This document shows, piece by piece, positions 40,707-49,977 of a DNA stretch of 64,000 nt (within the stretch, counting starts at the first letter, position 1; the number at the start of each line of letters is the position of its first letter). The translations under genes were made by a program, and so were the position numbers. The DNA comes from Spirochaetota bacterium (GTDB lineage Bacteria > Spirochaetota > Brachyspiria > Brachyspirales > JACRPF01). Location: positions 1-64,000 of the forward strand of contig JACRPF010000001.1 of NCBI GenBank assembly GCA_016214035.1, written 5' to 3'. The notes beneath the pieces were generated by a model. It saw nothing but the letters and a program-made list of their open reading frames with translations, was not told where the DNA came from and did no database searches.

Positions 40707-41762
40707 ATGGCGAAAGAATTCAAAGTAGGGTTCATCGGTGCGGGCGGCATCGCTCACACGCATGCGAAGAACCTCAAGAAGGTAGAGGACGTAACACTCG
40801 TCTGTGCGGCTGACGTGAGCGAGAAGGGACTCGAGAAGTTCACGAAAGAGCAGGGTGTCACCACCGTCTACACCGATTTCAAGGAAATGCTTAAAAAAGA
40901 AAAAGGCAATATCGATGCGGTATGCGTCTGCACGCCGAACGGCCTGCACGCTGAGAACTCCATTGCGGCGCTTGAAGCCGGCATGCATGTCATCGTCGAA
41001 AAACCGATGGCGATGAGCAGCAAGGAATGCCATGCGATGATCGATGCGGCGAAGAAAGCGAAGAAGCATCTCGTCGTGGGATTCCAGTACCGCTTCAATC
41101 CGAAGACAGCGATATTGAAAAAGCAGGTCGACGACGGCGAGTTCGGAAAAATACTTTACGTACGCGTTCAGGCACTCCGCCGTCGCGGCATACCGAACTG
41201 GGGCGTATTCGGCCGTAAGGACCTTCAGGGCGGCGGGCCGATGATAGACATCGGCGTTCACGCAAGCGAAATGGCGCACTACGTGATGGGCTGCCCGAAA
41301 CCCGTGTCGGCAACCGGTCAGACATGGACGTATCTCGGCAATAAGCCGATGCAGGCGCTCGGCATGTGGCCGAATTGGGATCATAAAACATATACGGTCG
41401 AGGACCTTGCTGTCGGCATGGTGCGCTTCGACAACGGCGCCATCATGACAATTGAATCGTCGTTTGCGGCGCATATCGAAAAGGATATATTCTCGTTCCA
41501 GATAATGGGCGAAAAAGGCGGCGGTACGTTCGACCCCATAGCCGTGTTCAAGGACCAGAACGGCTATATGTGGAATGAAACACCGGGCTTCGTCCCCAAT
41601 GACGACCACTTCGCCATCAAGATGAAGCACTTCGTCGACGTCTGCCGCGGCGAGCGCGAGAATGCGTCAACCGGCGAACACGGGCTTATGGTGCAGCAGA
41701 TTCTCGAAGGCATTTACACGAGCGCTGAAAAGGGAAAAGAAGTTCTGATAAAGGATCTGTAA
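40707..41762 (+). CDS. Gfo/Idh/MocA-family oxidoreductase
   Basis: 351 residues. KVGFIGAGGIAHTHAKNLKK (6-25) binds the nucleotide, IVEKPMAMSSKEC has the conserved EKP, and GGGPMIDIGVHASEMAHYVMG provides the catalytic Asp/His pair. AAGGAG precedes the start. It is the second of three plus-strand paralogues and is related to, but clearly different from, the first. The stop codon forms part of a stem in the structured spacer that follows. Confidence 0.92.
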   Translation: MAKEFKVGFIGAGGIAHTHAKNLKKVEDVTLVCAADVSEKGLEKFTKEQGVTTVYTDFKEMLKKEKGNIDAVCVCTPNGLHAENSIAALEAGMHVIVEKPMAMSSKECHAMIDAAKKAKKHLVVGFQYRFNPKTAILKKQVDDGEFGKILYVRVQALRRRGIPNWGVFGRKDLQGGGPMIDIGVHASEMAHYVMGCPKPVSATGQTWTYLGNKPMQALGMWPNWDHKTYTVEDLAVGMVRFDNGAIMTIESSFAAHIEKDIFSFQIMGEKGGGTFDPIAVFKDQNGYMWNETPGFVPNDDHFAIKMKHFVDVCRGERENASTGEHGLMVQQILEGIYTSAEKGKEVLIKDL

Positions 41763-41894
41763 CGCGGGTTTTGCATGGCAGTAAACGATTCATTACAATA
41801 TGTAGTACGCGCATGGATGCGCGGCAATAGCGAGAAATGGACGCTACCCGCGTTAGTCGAGCGCAAGCGACTCTGGATGAGTCGCGAAAGCGAC
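41760..41894. other. Highly structured spacer between two Gfo/Idh/MocA genes
   Basis: An outer 10-bp stem joins TAACGCGGGT (41760-41769, including the stop codon) and ACCCGCGTTA (41846-41855). Inside is GCGCAT/ATGCGC (41809-41822). After it come three mutually exclusive stems: AGTCG/CGACT (41855-41872), GCGACTC/GAGTCGC (41867-41885) and GTCGC-GAAA-GCGAC (41881-41894, GNRA loop). The last ends 21 bases before the next start codon. There is no T-run. Confidence 0.65.
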
Positions 41895-41915
41895 AAATAA
41901 ATTGGGAGAAACAAT

Positions 41916-42914
41916 ATGGACACCAACATCGCATTTTTATCGACAGCTCACATTCACACGAAAAGCTTCATCGAGAACGTGACGAAGGCCGCCGACGGAC
42001 GCAAGATCACCGTCATCTGGGACGATATCGCCGAACGCGGTAAAAAGTATGCCGCCATGTGCGGCGCTGCGTTCGAGCCGGATATCAACAAGGTCATCGC
42101 CGATTCGTCGGTGCAGGGCTTCGTGATATGCGCGGAGAACACGCAGCATCTGCCGCTCCTTGAAAAGGCGATGACGGCGGGGAAGCCGGTGTTCTGCGAG
42201 AAGCCGCTCGTCACAACTACGGCGGATCTCGCCAAAGTGAAAAAGCTCAAGGCGAAATACGATGTGCCGCTTTTCTGCGGATACTTCCAGCCGTTCTCCG
42301 GCATCATGAAAGGCGTTGCCGCGCAGGTGAACGCCAACGCGTTCGGGAAGATCACCCGGGTGAAATTCCGTAACGCGCATCACGCGGCGTACGGACGCTG
42401 GTTCGACAATCCGGACCTCGCATGGTTCCACGACCCGAAACTCGCCGGCGGCGGCGCGCTCATGGATATGGGAACGCATGCCGTGCATCTTCTGCGTTCG
42501 CTCTTCGGCCCCGTCACCGAGGCGTGGGCTATGATACGCAACGAAAGCGGCATCTATACCGAGGTGGACGATTTCGGCATTGCGCATCTGAAATTCGCGT
42601 CGGGTGTCGTCGGCACCGTTGAAGCGGGCTGGACGCAGACCGGCGGCATCGGCGGACTTGAGATCACCGGCTCGGATAAATGCCTCTGGAACGACGGAAA
42701 AAAATACGTCACCGGCGCGCCGAAAGCCGAACAGGCGGACGTGGCATCACTCGCCGAAGAGCCTACGCGCATGGACCGGCTTGTTGCTGCCATCCGCGGC
42801 GAACTTCCAAAAGAGGCGCTCGTGAAGGACATCGAAGCCATCTACGACACGGTAGCCATCATGGCTGCTATGTATGAGTCGGGCAGAAAAGGGACGTGGG
42901 TGAAGGTGCGTTAA
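41916..42914 (+). CDS. Gfo/Idh/MocA-family oxidoreductase
   Basis: 332 residues. The N-terminus (NIAFLSTAHIHTKSFIENV) lacks the usual GxGxxG loop, unlike its two neighbours, so nucleotide binding may be altered. FCEKPLVTTTADL keeps the EKP motif and GGGALMDMGTHAVHLLRSLFG has the Asp/His pair. GGGAG lies 8 bases before the ATG. It is the third of the plus-strand paralogues and is closed by a strong terminator. Confidence 0.88.
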   Translation: MDTNIAFLSTAHIHTKSFIENVTKAADGRKITVIWDDIAERGKKYAAMCGAAFEPDINKVIADSSVQGFVICAENTQHLPLLEKAMTAGKPVFCEKPLVTTTADLAKVKKLKAKYDVPLFCGYFQPFSGIMKGVAAQVNANAFGKITRVKFRNAHHAAYGRWFDNPDLAWFHDPKLAGGGALMDMGTHAVHLLRSLFGPVTEAWAMIRNESGIYTEVDDFGIAHLKFASGVVGTVEAGWTQTGGIGGLEITGSDKCLWNDGKKYVTGAPKAEQADVASLAEEPTRMDRLVAAIRGELPKEALVKDIEAIYDTVAIMAAMYESGRKGTWVKVR

Positions 42915-42940
42915 CCGCAGCCGCATACTGACAGCATACA

Positions 42941-42979
42941 GGGCAAGGGTCAATGATTGGAAACCCTTGCCCTTTTTTT
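42941..42979 (+). terminator. Rho-independent terminator of the Gfo/Idh/MocA operon
   Basis: A perfect 10-bp stem GGGCAAGGGT (42941-42950) with ACCCTTGCCC (42963-42972), a 12-base loop and seven T. Confidence 0.92.
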
Positions 42980-43039
42980 ATAGTTAAACGGTTTCGCATT
43001 CAATTTTTCGGCACCTTGGCCTGGTATTCCCTATTCATG

Positions 43040-43068
43040 TTGACAATATCCGCTTATTCTGGTATACA
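43040..43068 (+). promoter_or_regulatory. Promoter of the HAD hydrolase gene, leaderless
   Basis: TTGACA (43040-43045), a 17-bp spacer and TATACA (43063-43068). The start codon at 43075 lies 6 bases after the -10 box, at the predicted transcription start. No ribosome site. Confidence 0.75.
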
Positions 43069-43074
43069 CTCGGT

Positions 43075-43731
43075 ATGATACACGGCATCATCTTCGATAT
43101 GGACGGCGTGCTCGCCGATTCCGAGCCCATCATCATGGAATCCGCGGTGCAGATGTTCAAGGAACACGGCGTCATTGTACAGGCGTCGGATTTTCTGCCG
43201 TTCGTGGGCACCGGCGAGGCCCGTTTTCTCGGCGGTGTCGCCGAAAAATACGGATTTACACTTGACATCGAGCGCGACAAGACGCGCACGTACGACATCT
43301 ATCTCGACATCATCCGCGGACGGCTTAAACCGATACACGGCGCCGTAGAATTCGTACGCGCATGCAAGGCTGGCGGTAAACGCATCGCCATCGCCACGAG
43401 CGCCGACTCACGTAAGATGAACGGAAATCTCAACGAAATAGGCCTTCCGCCGTCGATGTTCGACGCGGTGGTGACCGGCAATGACGTTGTCAACAAAAAA
43501 CCCGCGCCCGACATCTTCCTCGCTGCGGCAAAGCGGCTCGGAATTCCTGCGGCGGACTGTCTGGTAGTCGAGGATGCACCGAACGGCATCATCGCCGCGA
43601 AAAGTGCCGGCGCGCAATGTCTCGGCATAACTTCGACGTTTGCTAAAGAGGTGCTTATACAAGCCGGAGCAGACCATACCGCGGCATCGCTTGCTGATGT
43701 ACCCGGCGCGATAATGCAATTTATTATCTAA
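43075..43731 (+). CDS. HAD-superfamily hydrolase of the beta-phosphoglucomutase type
   Basis: 218 residues. FDMDGVLADSEP (7-18) holds the nucleophile Asp and acid/base Asp. A helical cap follows (to about 80), then IATSADSRK (motif II), NKKPAPDIFLAAAKRLG (motif III Lys) and CLVVEDAPNGIIAAKSAG (motif IV). This arrangement fits sugar-phosphate phosphatases or beta-phosphoglucomutase-like enzymes. Motif I at the very N-terminus confirms the start even though no ribosome site exists. Its neighbours in sugar metabolism suit a sugar-phosphate substrate. The 3' end overlaps the convergent nucleotidyltransferase gene by 4 bases. Confidence 0.92.
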   Translation: MIHGIIFDMDGVLADSEPIIMESAVQMFKEHGVIVQASDFLPFVGTGEARFLGGVAEKYGFTLDIERDKTRTYDIYLDIIRGRLKPIHGAVEFVRACKAGGKRIAIATSADSRKMNGNLNEIGLPPSMFDAVVTGNDVVNKKPAPDIFLAAAKRLGIPAADCLVVEDAPNGIIAAKSAGAQCLGITSTFAKEVLIQAGADHTAASLADVPGAIMQFII

Positions 43732-44246
43732 TCGGGCTTATTGCTGCTGATATAAGACTCGTCAAGACCATCGCATTCCCGGCGTATCGTTTCGATATCA
43801 GCAACATCCTGTGGACGCTTCGACAGCATTTTCATGAGTATCAGATCCTCAGGACGCGCGACAGGTATGATGACGTTGTCGACGGAAAGCGGTATGGCCC
43901 GCTCAACCGCCTGCCGGTATATCGGATGGACCGGAAGCAGTACATCAAGGATCACAAAACCCGAACTGTTCTTCCCGCGTATCACTACACGCTGTATGAA
44001 CGCTCCGCTCAGATCAAGACGTTCTTCATTGAATTGAATGATGTCAAAAGCGGCATTCAGGATTTCCCGAAGCCTCGGTAATTCATCCGCATTGATGAGC
44101 AGCGTTATATCGATGTCTTCAGTCGCGCGGGGTGCGGCAACGATGCTGACCGCCAATCCTCCGACAAGACAGTAGCGCATACCGTGTGCCGTACAGACGG
44201 AACTCAGCGTTTTCAGTGTCCCGATGATGTCGTGCGGGATATCCAT
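43728..44246 (-). CDS. Nucleotidyltransferase-fold protein, possible toxin-antitoxin component
   Basis: 172 residues. YCLVGGLAVSIVAAPRATEDIDITLLI (25-51) has the GG-x-A-V-S and D-x-D motifs of minimal nucleotidyltransferases, including AbiEii-like and MNT-type proteins. IPVARPEDLILMKMLSKRPQDVADIETI is the usual C-terminal helix region. Such proteins transfer a nucleotide to a target, often as part of a two-gene stress module. The start lies 34 bases inside the end of a 62-residue gene upstream, which indicates a coupled pair. Confidence 0.82.
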   Translation of the reverse strand: MDIPHDIIGTLKTLSSVCTAHGMRYCLVGGLAVSIVAAPRATEDIDITLLINADELPRLREILNAAFDIIQFNEERLDLSGAFIQRVVIRGKNSSGFVILDVLLPVHPIYRQAVERAIPLSVDNVIIPVARPEDLILMKMLSKRPQDVADIETIRRECDGLDESYISSNKPD

Positions 44247-44401
44247 GCCTCTTCCTTCCGTCTGAGCATCGCTTTTTGCATCACGTGTTCTATCTGTTCA
44301 TCGGACCATTCGGGATGACGCGCATGCAGATACGCCTGTTTCAGCCTGTACACCGCATCGATCAGTTCAAGTGTCCGTGTAAGATTTCGCAGATAGTCCA
44401 T
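44213..44401 (-). CDS. Small helical partner of the nucleotidyltransferase
   Basis: 62 residues. The pattern VYRLKQAYLHARHPEWSDEQIEHVMQKAML (about 17-46) resembles small proteins I recall upstream of nucleotidyltransferase genes in other bacteria. It overlaps the nucleotidyltransferase gene by 34 bases. A TATACT box 6 bases before the ATG, with TTGCAC 16 bp further upstream and no ribosome site, predicts a leaderless message. Antitoxin or accessory role is inferred from arrangement only. Confidence 0.7.
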   Translation of the reverse strand: MDYLRNLTRTLELIDAVYRLKQAYLHARHPEWSDEQIEHVMQKAMLRRKEEAWISRTTSSGH

Positions 44402-44407
44402 GGGACG

Positions 44408-44435
44408 AGTATATCACACAGACAGGCCAGTGCAA
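44408..44435 (-). promoter_or_regulatory. Promoter of the nucleotidyltransferase pair, leaderless
   Basis: On minus: TTGCAC (44435-44430), 16 bp, TATACT (44413-44408), then six bases to the ATG at 44401. Confidence 0.55.
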
Positions 44436-44467
44436 CCTGCTATACTAAGATGCGATACAAACCCCGC

Positions 44468-45382
44468 TTACATGAACGCGCGCGCGCGTATGCCGGTGGG
44501 CGGTACGCGGAACTGCTTGGTGAACGCCCGGGTAAAGTAGTAGTGGTCGGTGAAGCCCACCATGCGGGCTATCTCTCGCACCTTGATGCCGGTGCGGAAC
44601 TGCAGCAGATGATACGCCTCGATGAGACGACGTTCCTGCAGATATTTACCGCACGGCCTGCCGATGGCCCGAGAAAAAACATAATTGGTATAGCGCGGCG
44701 AAACATTGATCTCGCGGGCCACGTCCGCAGGCGATATGTGTTCGGCGAAATGATGCTCGATATACTGTTTTGCCGCAAGGAACAGCCGCATCTCACGTTC
44801 GTTTGCCACGACGCGTTTCGCATCCTCAACCGCCGGTTCTGAAAGCGCCTCTGCGAAATTATGTCTGATGGTGAGATAGATGATGTCGTGAATCAGGAGC
44901 GCCGTGCGTTTCACCGCGTAAAGTTCTCCGCCCATTATCTCACGGTCAATTTCCGCGAACCGCGCGCGGACGGCCGGCGGCATCTTCAGGCGATAGTTCA
45001 TCCGCTCCGAAAGCGCCGGAAGCGAATCAATGAACGCGGCGCGTGCGGTGTCGGTGTGAAAGAATTCGAGCATGAACCCGTCGATGGATGCTGGAACGCG
45101 TGATGCGTGCCAGCGGTGCACCGTGTTCGGCGGCATGAAAAAAACCTCACCGGCGCGCCTGATAAGCGGCTTTGTCCTGATGCCGTAGTTGATGACGCCG
45201 CTCCGGACGAGGCTGAATTCATAATACGGGTGTGTATGCCACGTCGTCGGCGTCGCGTCAACGGCGTCATGACGGTGGAATATCGTTATCGACGCGGCGA
45301 ATCCGTCAAGATCGACGATGGGTATATGACGCACGACCTCGGCAAGGAATGCGTTCTTTACGTCACGCGCGGGAGTTTCCAT
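44468..45382 (-). CDS. AraC-family transcriptional regulator
   Basis: 304 residues. The N-terminal cupin includes WHTHPYYEFSLVRSGVINYGIR and GEVFFMPPNTVHRWHASR. The C-terminal DNA-binding region reads ISPADVAREINVSPRYTNYVFSRAIGRPCGKYLQERRLIEAYHLL and REIARMVGFTDHYYFTRAFTKQFRVPPTGIR. It probably controls the downstream or neighbouring carbohydrate genes. On the minus strand a TATACT box (45394-45389) ends six bases before the ATG and no ribosome site is present, so the message is predicted to be leaderless; the -35 region is poor. Confidence 0.92.
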   Translation of the reverse strand: METPARDVKNAFLAEVVRHIPIVDLDGFAASITIFHRHDAVDATPTTWHTHPYYEFSLVRSGVINYGIRTKPLIRRAGEVFFMPPNTVHRWHASRVPASIDGFMLEFFHTDTARAAFIDSLPALSERMNYRLKMPPAVRARFAEIDREIMGGELYAVKRTALLIHDIIYLTIRHNFAEALSEPAVEDAKRVVANEREMRLFLAAKQYIEHHFAEHISPADVAREINVSPRYTNYVFSRAIGRPCGKYLQERRLIEAYHLLQFRTGIKVREIARMVGFTDHYYFTRAFTKQFRVPPTGIRARAFM

Positions 45383-45418
45383 GCCGATAGTATATCACAA
45401 GATACGGTTTCCGGTACT

Positions 45419-46591
45419 CTACTGCTTTTCAACCTTCACATCGTCAATCCAGTATACGCCGGGTGTTGCGAAATTGAAAAAGAATACATGCGCTTCGGGT
45501 TTGAATCCCGCGGGAACGGTAAGCGTTGCGGAGAATTCCTTCCACTCCGTTCCCACCCCGGATTTGTGGTCGCCGTAGAGTTCGTACGGCGGTTTCTGTG
45601 TCCGCACATGTACCTGTATCGTCGCAGCCTGTTCGGCCCGGACGCGGTATGAGATGCGGTACGTTGCGCCGGGAGTAAGCATGGGTTTATGCTGATAGAA
45701 CTGCGCACCGGCCTTCAGCACGGTTATCTTCGCCGATTTTCCCGCATACGCTCCTTCATCGGTAATCGCAAGTGTGACGTTCTCTTCCTTGAATGGGTAT
45801 ACATTCCAGCCGCCGGTTTCCTCGAAATTACCGTTTTTCAATACCGGCCCCGCATCCGCAACCGTGGTTATCTTTCCGTCGGGCCCCGTATCGCTTGCCG
45901 CCGATGCGAGTGCTTTCTTCGCCTCATCTGCCGTCGCCGTTTTTCCGCCCATCACCGCGCGTATCGTTTCGGCAACCTGAGCAGCCTGCATCTTTTTCGC
46001 ATCATTATTGTAGTGATAGGTATCCGTCCAGTATTTTGCCCGTTCGAGCGGATCCATGAGCGAAAAGAGGTCGTTCACCGGAAGACCAAGTTCAGCAGCC
46101 ACTTTTGCGCCGATGGCATTGAGCGCTTTCGCCTTTTCGGTGAGCGCGCTGTCTTTCAGCGGCGTGGATGAACACCATATCAGTTTTGCCGACGGTTTCT
46201 TTTCACGGATCAGTTTTATCGCCGCACGGAGCCCGGCTTCCCATTCGGCGCGGTCGGTGCCGAGACTGTGCAGTCCATTATTGAAGTGAATGACCGTGTA
46301 GTCGTATTCGTCGAGGATATACGTGAGGGCCTTCAGATACGAGCGGTCGGTCACGCATTTTGACGTCGCATAAAACGAGACATATGCAGTCCCGGCAAGC
46401 GCGTCTCTTGCTGCCGTCTGATACCCGTTGCAGATCGAGTCACCGAGCAATAATACGCGCGGAAGTTTATTGTCGTTCGCGTTATACCAGTATGCCGTGT
46501 CCCATTCCGTACCCTCGCGCGGATGCGCTCCGTTTGCCGCCATGCTCATGAGAATTGCTCCTGTGATGATCAGAATGAACCTTCGCGTCAT
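45419..46591 (-). CDS. Secreted SGNH-family hydrolase with C-terminal carbohydrate-binding domain
   Basis: 390 residues with signal peptide (RFILIITGAILMSMAANG). RVLLLGDSICNGYQ holds the GDS nucleophile block. HFNNGLHSLG and LIWCSSTPLKDS are later SGNH blocks, and DTYHYNNDA supplies the catalytic Asp/His. From about 255 a beta-sandwich (VLKNGNFEETGGWNVYPF, ending YWIDDVKVEKQ) fits CBM_4_9-type carbohydrate binding. It probably removes acetyl or similar ester groups from polysaccharide. It lies 11 bases after the LamG/beta-helix gene on the same strand, so the two act on the same substrate. Confidence 0.85.
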   Translation of the reverse strand: MTRRFILIITGAILMSMAANGAHPREGTEWDTAYWYNANDNKLPRVLLLGDSICNGYQTAARDALAGTAYVSFYATSKCVTDRSYLKALTYILDEYDYTVIHFNNGLHSLGTDRAEWEAGLRAAIKLIREKKPSAKLIWCSSTPLKDSALTEKAKALNAIGAKVAAELGLPVNDLFSLMDPLERAKYWTDTYHYNNDAKKMQAAQVAETIRAVMGGKTATADEAKKALASAASDTGPDGKITTVADAGPVLKNGNFEETGGWNVYPFKEENVTLAITDEGAYAGKSAKITVLKAGAQFYQHKPMLTPGATYRISYRVRAEQAATIQVHVRTQKPPYELYGDHKSGVGTEWKEFSATLTVPAGFKPEAHVFFFNFATPGVYWIDDVKVEKQ

Positions 46592-46602
46592 ATGCTGCTC
46601 CG

Positions 46603-49600
46603 TTATTTTAAGTCAAGCGATATATCGTCGATATAACAGACGCCGTCAACGGTGTCACCGCAGACAAAACCTATCCAGCTCACCGCGGCGAATTCATCGC
46701 TGAGCGGGGATGATACTTTTTTTACCGTACCGTCGGCAAGCGTTACGGTGATGTCGGTTGTCCGGGCGGAGCCGAGTGAAAGCGATATTGTCACCGTTGT
46801 CCATGTGCCGGGGGGCGCCGTGGCGATCTCCGTACCGTTCGCGCTCACCGTACCCGCCGCCGAGAACATGACACCGGCCGCCGAAACGAATTCCTTCTTC
46901 GCGTTGCCTTTTTTTGAATAATCACGGAACGCGATGTCGATAGCCGCGGGCGCTTCCTTTTTCTGCATGACTGAAAAGGTAAATATCACCGTACCCTTCT
47001 CAAGATGTTTCGGCAGCATATGCGTCAGATACGGGTAGAACGGCTTCGGCGCGCTCTTGCTGTCGGTTGCCATGAGTGAACGCTTACCGCTTTTCGCCGT
47101 ACCTTCGACGACCTGAAAGTTAGCCTCCGGCGTGCAGCCGTTACAGGCAAAACCGCGCGGTGCCACGCCGAGGGGAATGTCCTCGAAATCGAACGAGAAA
47201 CCCGTAGCCGCGCGCGGTTCTGCCAATTTCATTGCAAAGAACGGCGGCTCGGTCACCTTCACCGGTGTTGCGACATCGCGGTAGGCTGCCGTAAGTCCGG
47301 CTTCCGATGTATCGAACGCCACGAAACCGAGCGCAAACGCTGGTGATGACGGTTTCAGCTTCGCGTCGCCGGTGGTTGAATTCTCCAGTAGCGGATCTGC
47401 AATGAGCGATCCCGCATCCTGTCCCATCGCCTGCCACTCGGCGAATGACTTGTCCTTGAACGTAAATGTTTTTCCGGCGAAATTCCAGTAGATGTTCGAG
47501 CTGCACAGAAACAGCGACTTATCCCACGGTTCATCCGCCATGTTCTCGCTGTCGCAATATGAAATATTCCGGGTGAATATATTATCGCGCGCATAGCTTT
47601 TTTTCGCGCTGCGTATATACGGCGCATGATTGCCGTATACCGGGCCCATCACATTGTTTCGTATGATGTTCTGCGCACCGCTGTTGATATTGAACCCGTG
47701 CGTGCCCACACGCCAGACAAAATTATTTTCCACGATCATCTCGGACGATCCTTCGTCGAGATAGAGTCCGAGCTGCCAGAATTCCTTGGCGAACGGGCTT
47801 TTGATGTTGTCGCGGAGCACATTGCCGCGTATCACCGTCCCCGGCTGACGTCCCAGCGTGTAGATGCTCGCGCCGTCGGCGACGACCGTAAGCACATTGC
47901 TGATATGATTGTAGGCGATGATATTCGACGAGCACGACGTGGGCGTATCACTCCAATTCCAGCCCACCGCGATGCCGCTGTAGGAAAAATTCCATATCGC
48001 ATTGTGAAGTATTTTCGTTCCGCTCACAATGCCGCCCCATACTGCGTTCGCCGAATAGTACATGATGCCGCCGTCGGATATCGCGCAATTCTCGACGATG
48101 TTGCCGGTCGGGAGCACCGGATACTTCGCCTTGCTGTCCATGCGCAGATCGCCCACTTTCACGCCGCCCCCGCCGAGATCGAACAGCCGGCAGCCGGTGA
48201 CGCGGTTCTCCTGGCAGCCGAGCCCCATCGCCACTCCGTAATTGCCCGTCTGCGACACGGTGCACCGCACGAGTGCGCAGTGTTTCGCGCCGGTCATCTC
48301 CACGATCGCGGGAAGATCGGGCTGCCCCTGCGAGCCGCCGTACCCCTCTTTAGGGAGCGGCGATTCGTTATGCGAGATGACGATGTTGCTGAGTATGATG
48401 TTCGACACGAACGCTTCGTTCGAGTAATCTCCGGAGAACGAGATCACCGTCGAAAGCGCCGGTACTACGAGCCGCGTATCGCCAATCGTTTCGCCGGTCA
48501 GCGGCAGATACGTGAATGAACCCGTGGGCCTGTCGAGATACCATTCGCCCGGGGCGTCAAGTTCTTCTTTCACATTCTCGATGAAATACGGCTGCAATCC
48601 GCCCTGGTCAACAGCGAACGTGGGCATGCCGGTGAATGTCACCACATTACGCTTCGTATCAATTTCTTTTACAAATAGACGCGATGAACTCCAGACATGA
48701 AGAACGACCACTTCGATATCGGAGAGATTCTCCCATGACTTAAAATCGCCGGGCGCGAATTGAAAATCTATCTGCGCGGCACGATGCGCCGCCGCTTTCC
48801 GCCGCGGTGAATACGTAAGCCCGTCAACGCGCTTCATCCCGATGTGCGGACGATACCGCCGCTCATACGGTTTGCCGCGCTGCTTGATGAACAATTGCCG
48901 GAATGTACGCTCGCCGGACTTAACGTCGGGGAAATCCGTATTCCAGCGGCGCATACCGTTCACCGTGCTTTCACGCAGTCCGTTCACCACACGTCCGCCG
49001 CTGATGACCGCTGTCTCGCCTTCGTACGAACGCCAGATGACCGGCGCATCGGGCGTACCTGAATCAGCGGATGTGAACTTCAGTGTTTCAGAAAGCATGT
49101 ATGCCCCGCCGCGCAGTTCAATGGACACCGGCGTTTTTCCGGCGCTGCCGCGGGCGGCCAGCAATGCACGTGCGGGCGTCGCAAACGGTTTTTCCAGTGT
49201 GCCGGGGTCGGTATCATTGCCCGACGGCGAAACATAGAACGTCGATGATATCATCGCATCCTTCCGGACTTCTGACGCCATTTCACCGGCAATTGCCTCG
49301 GCAGCAAGTGCACTGCCGAAGAATTTTATTTCATCCATGCGTCCGGCATAAAAGCCCGGCAGCTTCGTCGATTCGGGGTCACCGCCCCAGGCATCCCTGC
49401 CTATCTGTATGTCCTCGCTGTTGAACGATAATGGAGCGTTGACTGCATGCGTACGTACCAGCGCTCCGTTGACATAGAGTTTTACTGCTTTTCCTTCTTC
49501 CACAACCGCCGCAAGATGCGTCCAGACATTCGGCATTATCTGTGTTTTATCCGAATTGCAGATATACGACCACTTTCCCGTCTTGTCGCACGCTTCGAAC

Positions 49601-49977
49601 ACAAACAGTTTTCCGCGTATCGTAAGACCGAAGCTTGTAGCATTGTTCGATGTGCGTTTCATGATGAGCGGACGGCGCCCGGTCACCGAGTCCGGGTTCA
49701 CCCACAGCATCACGGTAAATGCGCCGCGGTTGACGACGGTCTGCCCGCCCGCGCCGAGCGTCACCGCCGCGTATGTCGATGTGCCGTCAAACTGAAGCGC
49801 TTTTCCGGTCTTTCCATCGGCAAGCGTTCCATTGCCTTTCACCTCGGCGGCGAACGTGTGCCCCGCCGGAGACACCGCAGCAAGCGACGTGCCGGAAATA
49901 GTGTCGCAGTTCCAGTAGATATCAGGCGCGCCCCAGACAAAACAGGCGCAGAGAAGAACGGCGATGGCGATACGCAT
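46603..49977 (-). CDS. Large secreted LamG / right-handed beta-helix protein
   Basis: 1,124 residues from the ATG at 49977, which has GGAGGG upstream and begins the signal peptide (MRIAIAVLLCACFVWGA). A LamG/concanavalin sandwich (about 25-235) precedes FYVSPSGNDTDPGTLEKPFATPARAL, the usual entry to a right-handed beta-helix, which continues to about 860. Its coils include NIVENCAIS, VIRGNVLRDN and MIVENNFVWRVGTHGFNIN. A final beta-sandwich (about 950-1124) ends VDGVCYIDDISLDLK. The fold suits a polysaccharide lyase or hydrolase, but no catalytic set is certain. Co-transcribed with the SGNH hydrolase. Confidence 0.85.
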   Translation of the reverse strand: MRIAIAVLLCACFVWGAPDIYWNCDTISGTSLAAVSPAGHTFAAEVKGNGTLADGKTGKALQFDGTSTYAAVTLGAGGQTVVNRGAFTVMLWVNPDSVTGRRPLIMKRTSNNATSFGLTIRGKLFVFEACDKTGKWSYICNSDKTQIMPNVWTHLAAVVEEGKAVKLYVNGALVRTHAVNAPLSFNSEDIQIGRDAWGGDPESTKLPGFYAGRMDEIKFFGSALAAEAIAGEMASEVRKDAMISSTFYVSPSGNDTDPGTLEKPFATPARALLAARGSAGKTPVSIELRGGAYMLSETLKFTSADSGTPDAPVIWRSYEGETAVISGGRVVNGLRESTVNGMRRWNTDFPDVKSGERTFRQLFIKQRGKPYERRYRPHIGMKRVDGLTYSPRRKAAAHRAAQIDFQFAPGDFKSWENLSDIEVVVLHVWSSSRLFVKEIDTKRNVVTFTGMPTFAVDQGGLQPYFIENVKEELDAPGEWYLDRPTGSFTYLPLTGETIGDTRLVVPALSTVISFSGDYSNEAFVSNIILSNIVISHNESPLPKEGYGGSQGQPDLPAIVEMTGAKHCALVRCTVSQTGNYGVAMGLGCQENRVTGCRLFDLGGGGVKVGDLRMDSKAKYPVLPTGNIVENCAISDGGIMYYSANAVWGGIVSGTKILHNAIWNFSYSGIAVGWNWSDTPTSCSSNIIAYNHISNVLTVVADGASIYTLGRQPGTVIRGNVLRDNIKSPFAKEFWQLGLYLDEGSSEMIVENNFVWRVGTHGFNINSGAQNIIRNNVMGPVYGNHAPYIRSAKKSYARDNIFTRNISYCDSENMADEPWDKSLFLCSSNIYWNFAGKTFTFKDKSFAEWQAMGQDAGSLIADPLLENSTTGDAKLKPSSPAFALGFVAFDTSEAGLTAAYRDVATPVKVTEPPFFAMKLAEPRAATGFSFDFEDIPLGVAPRGFACNGCTPEANFQVVEGTAKSGKRSLMATDSKSAPKPFYPYLTHMLPKHLEKGTVIFTFSVMQKKEAPAAIDIAFRDYSKKGNAKKEFVSAAGVMFSAAGTVSANGTEIATAPPGTWTTVTISLSLGSARTTDITVTLADGTVKKVSSPLSDEFAAVSWIGFVCGDTVDGVCYIDDISLDLK

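Noticed and set aside
41855-41894. Repeated GTCGC/GCGAC units read as a short CRISPR-like array
   Set aside because: The units are overlapping hairpin arms without regular spacers or cas genes.
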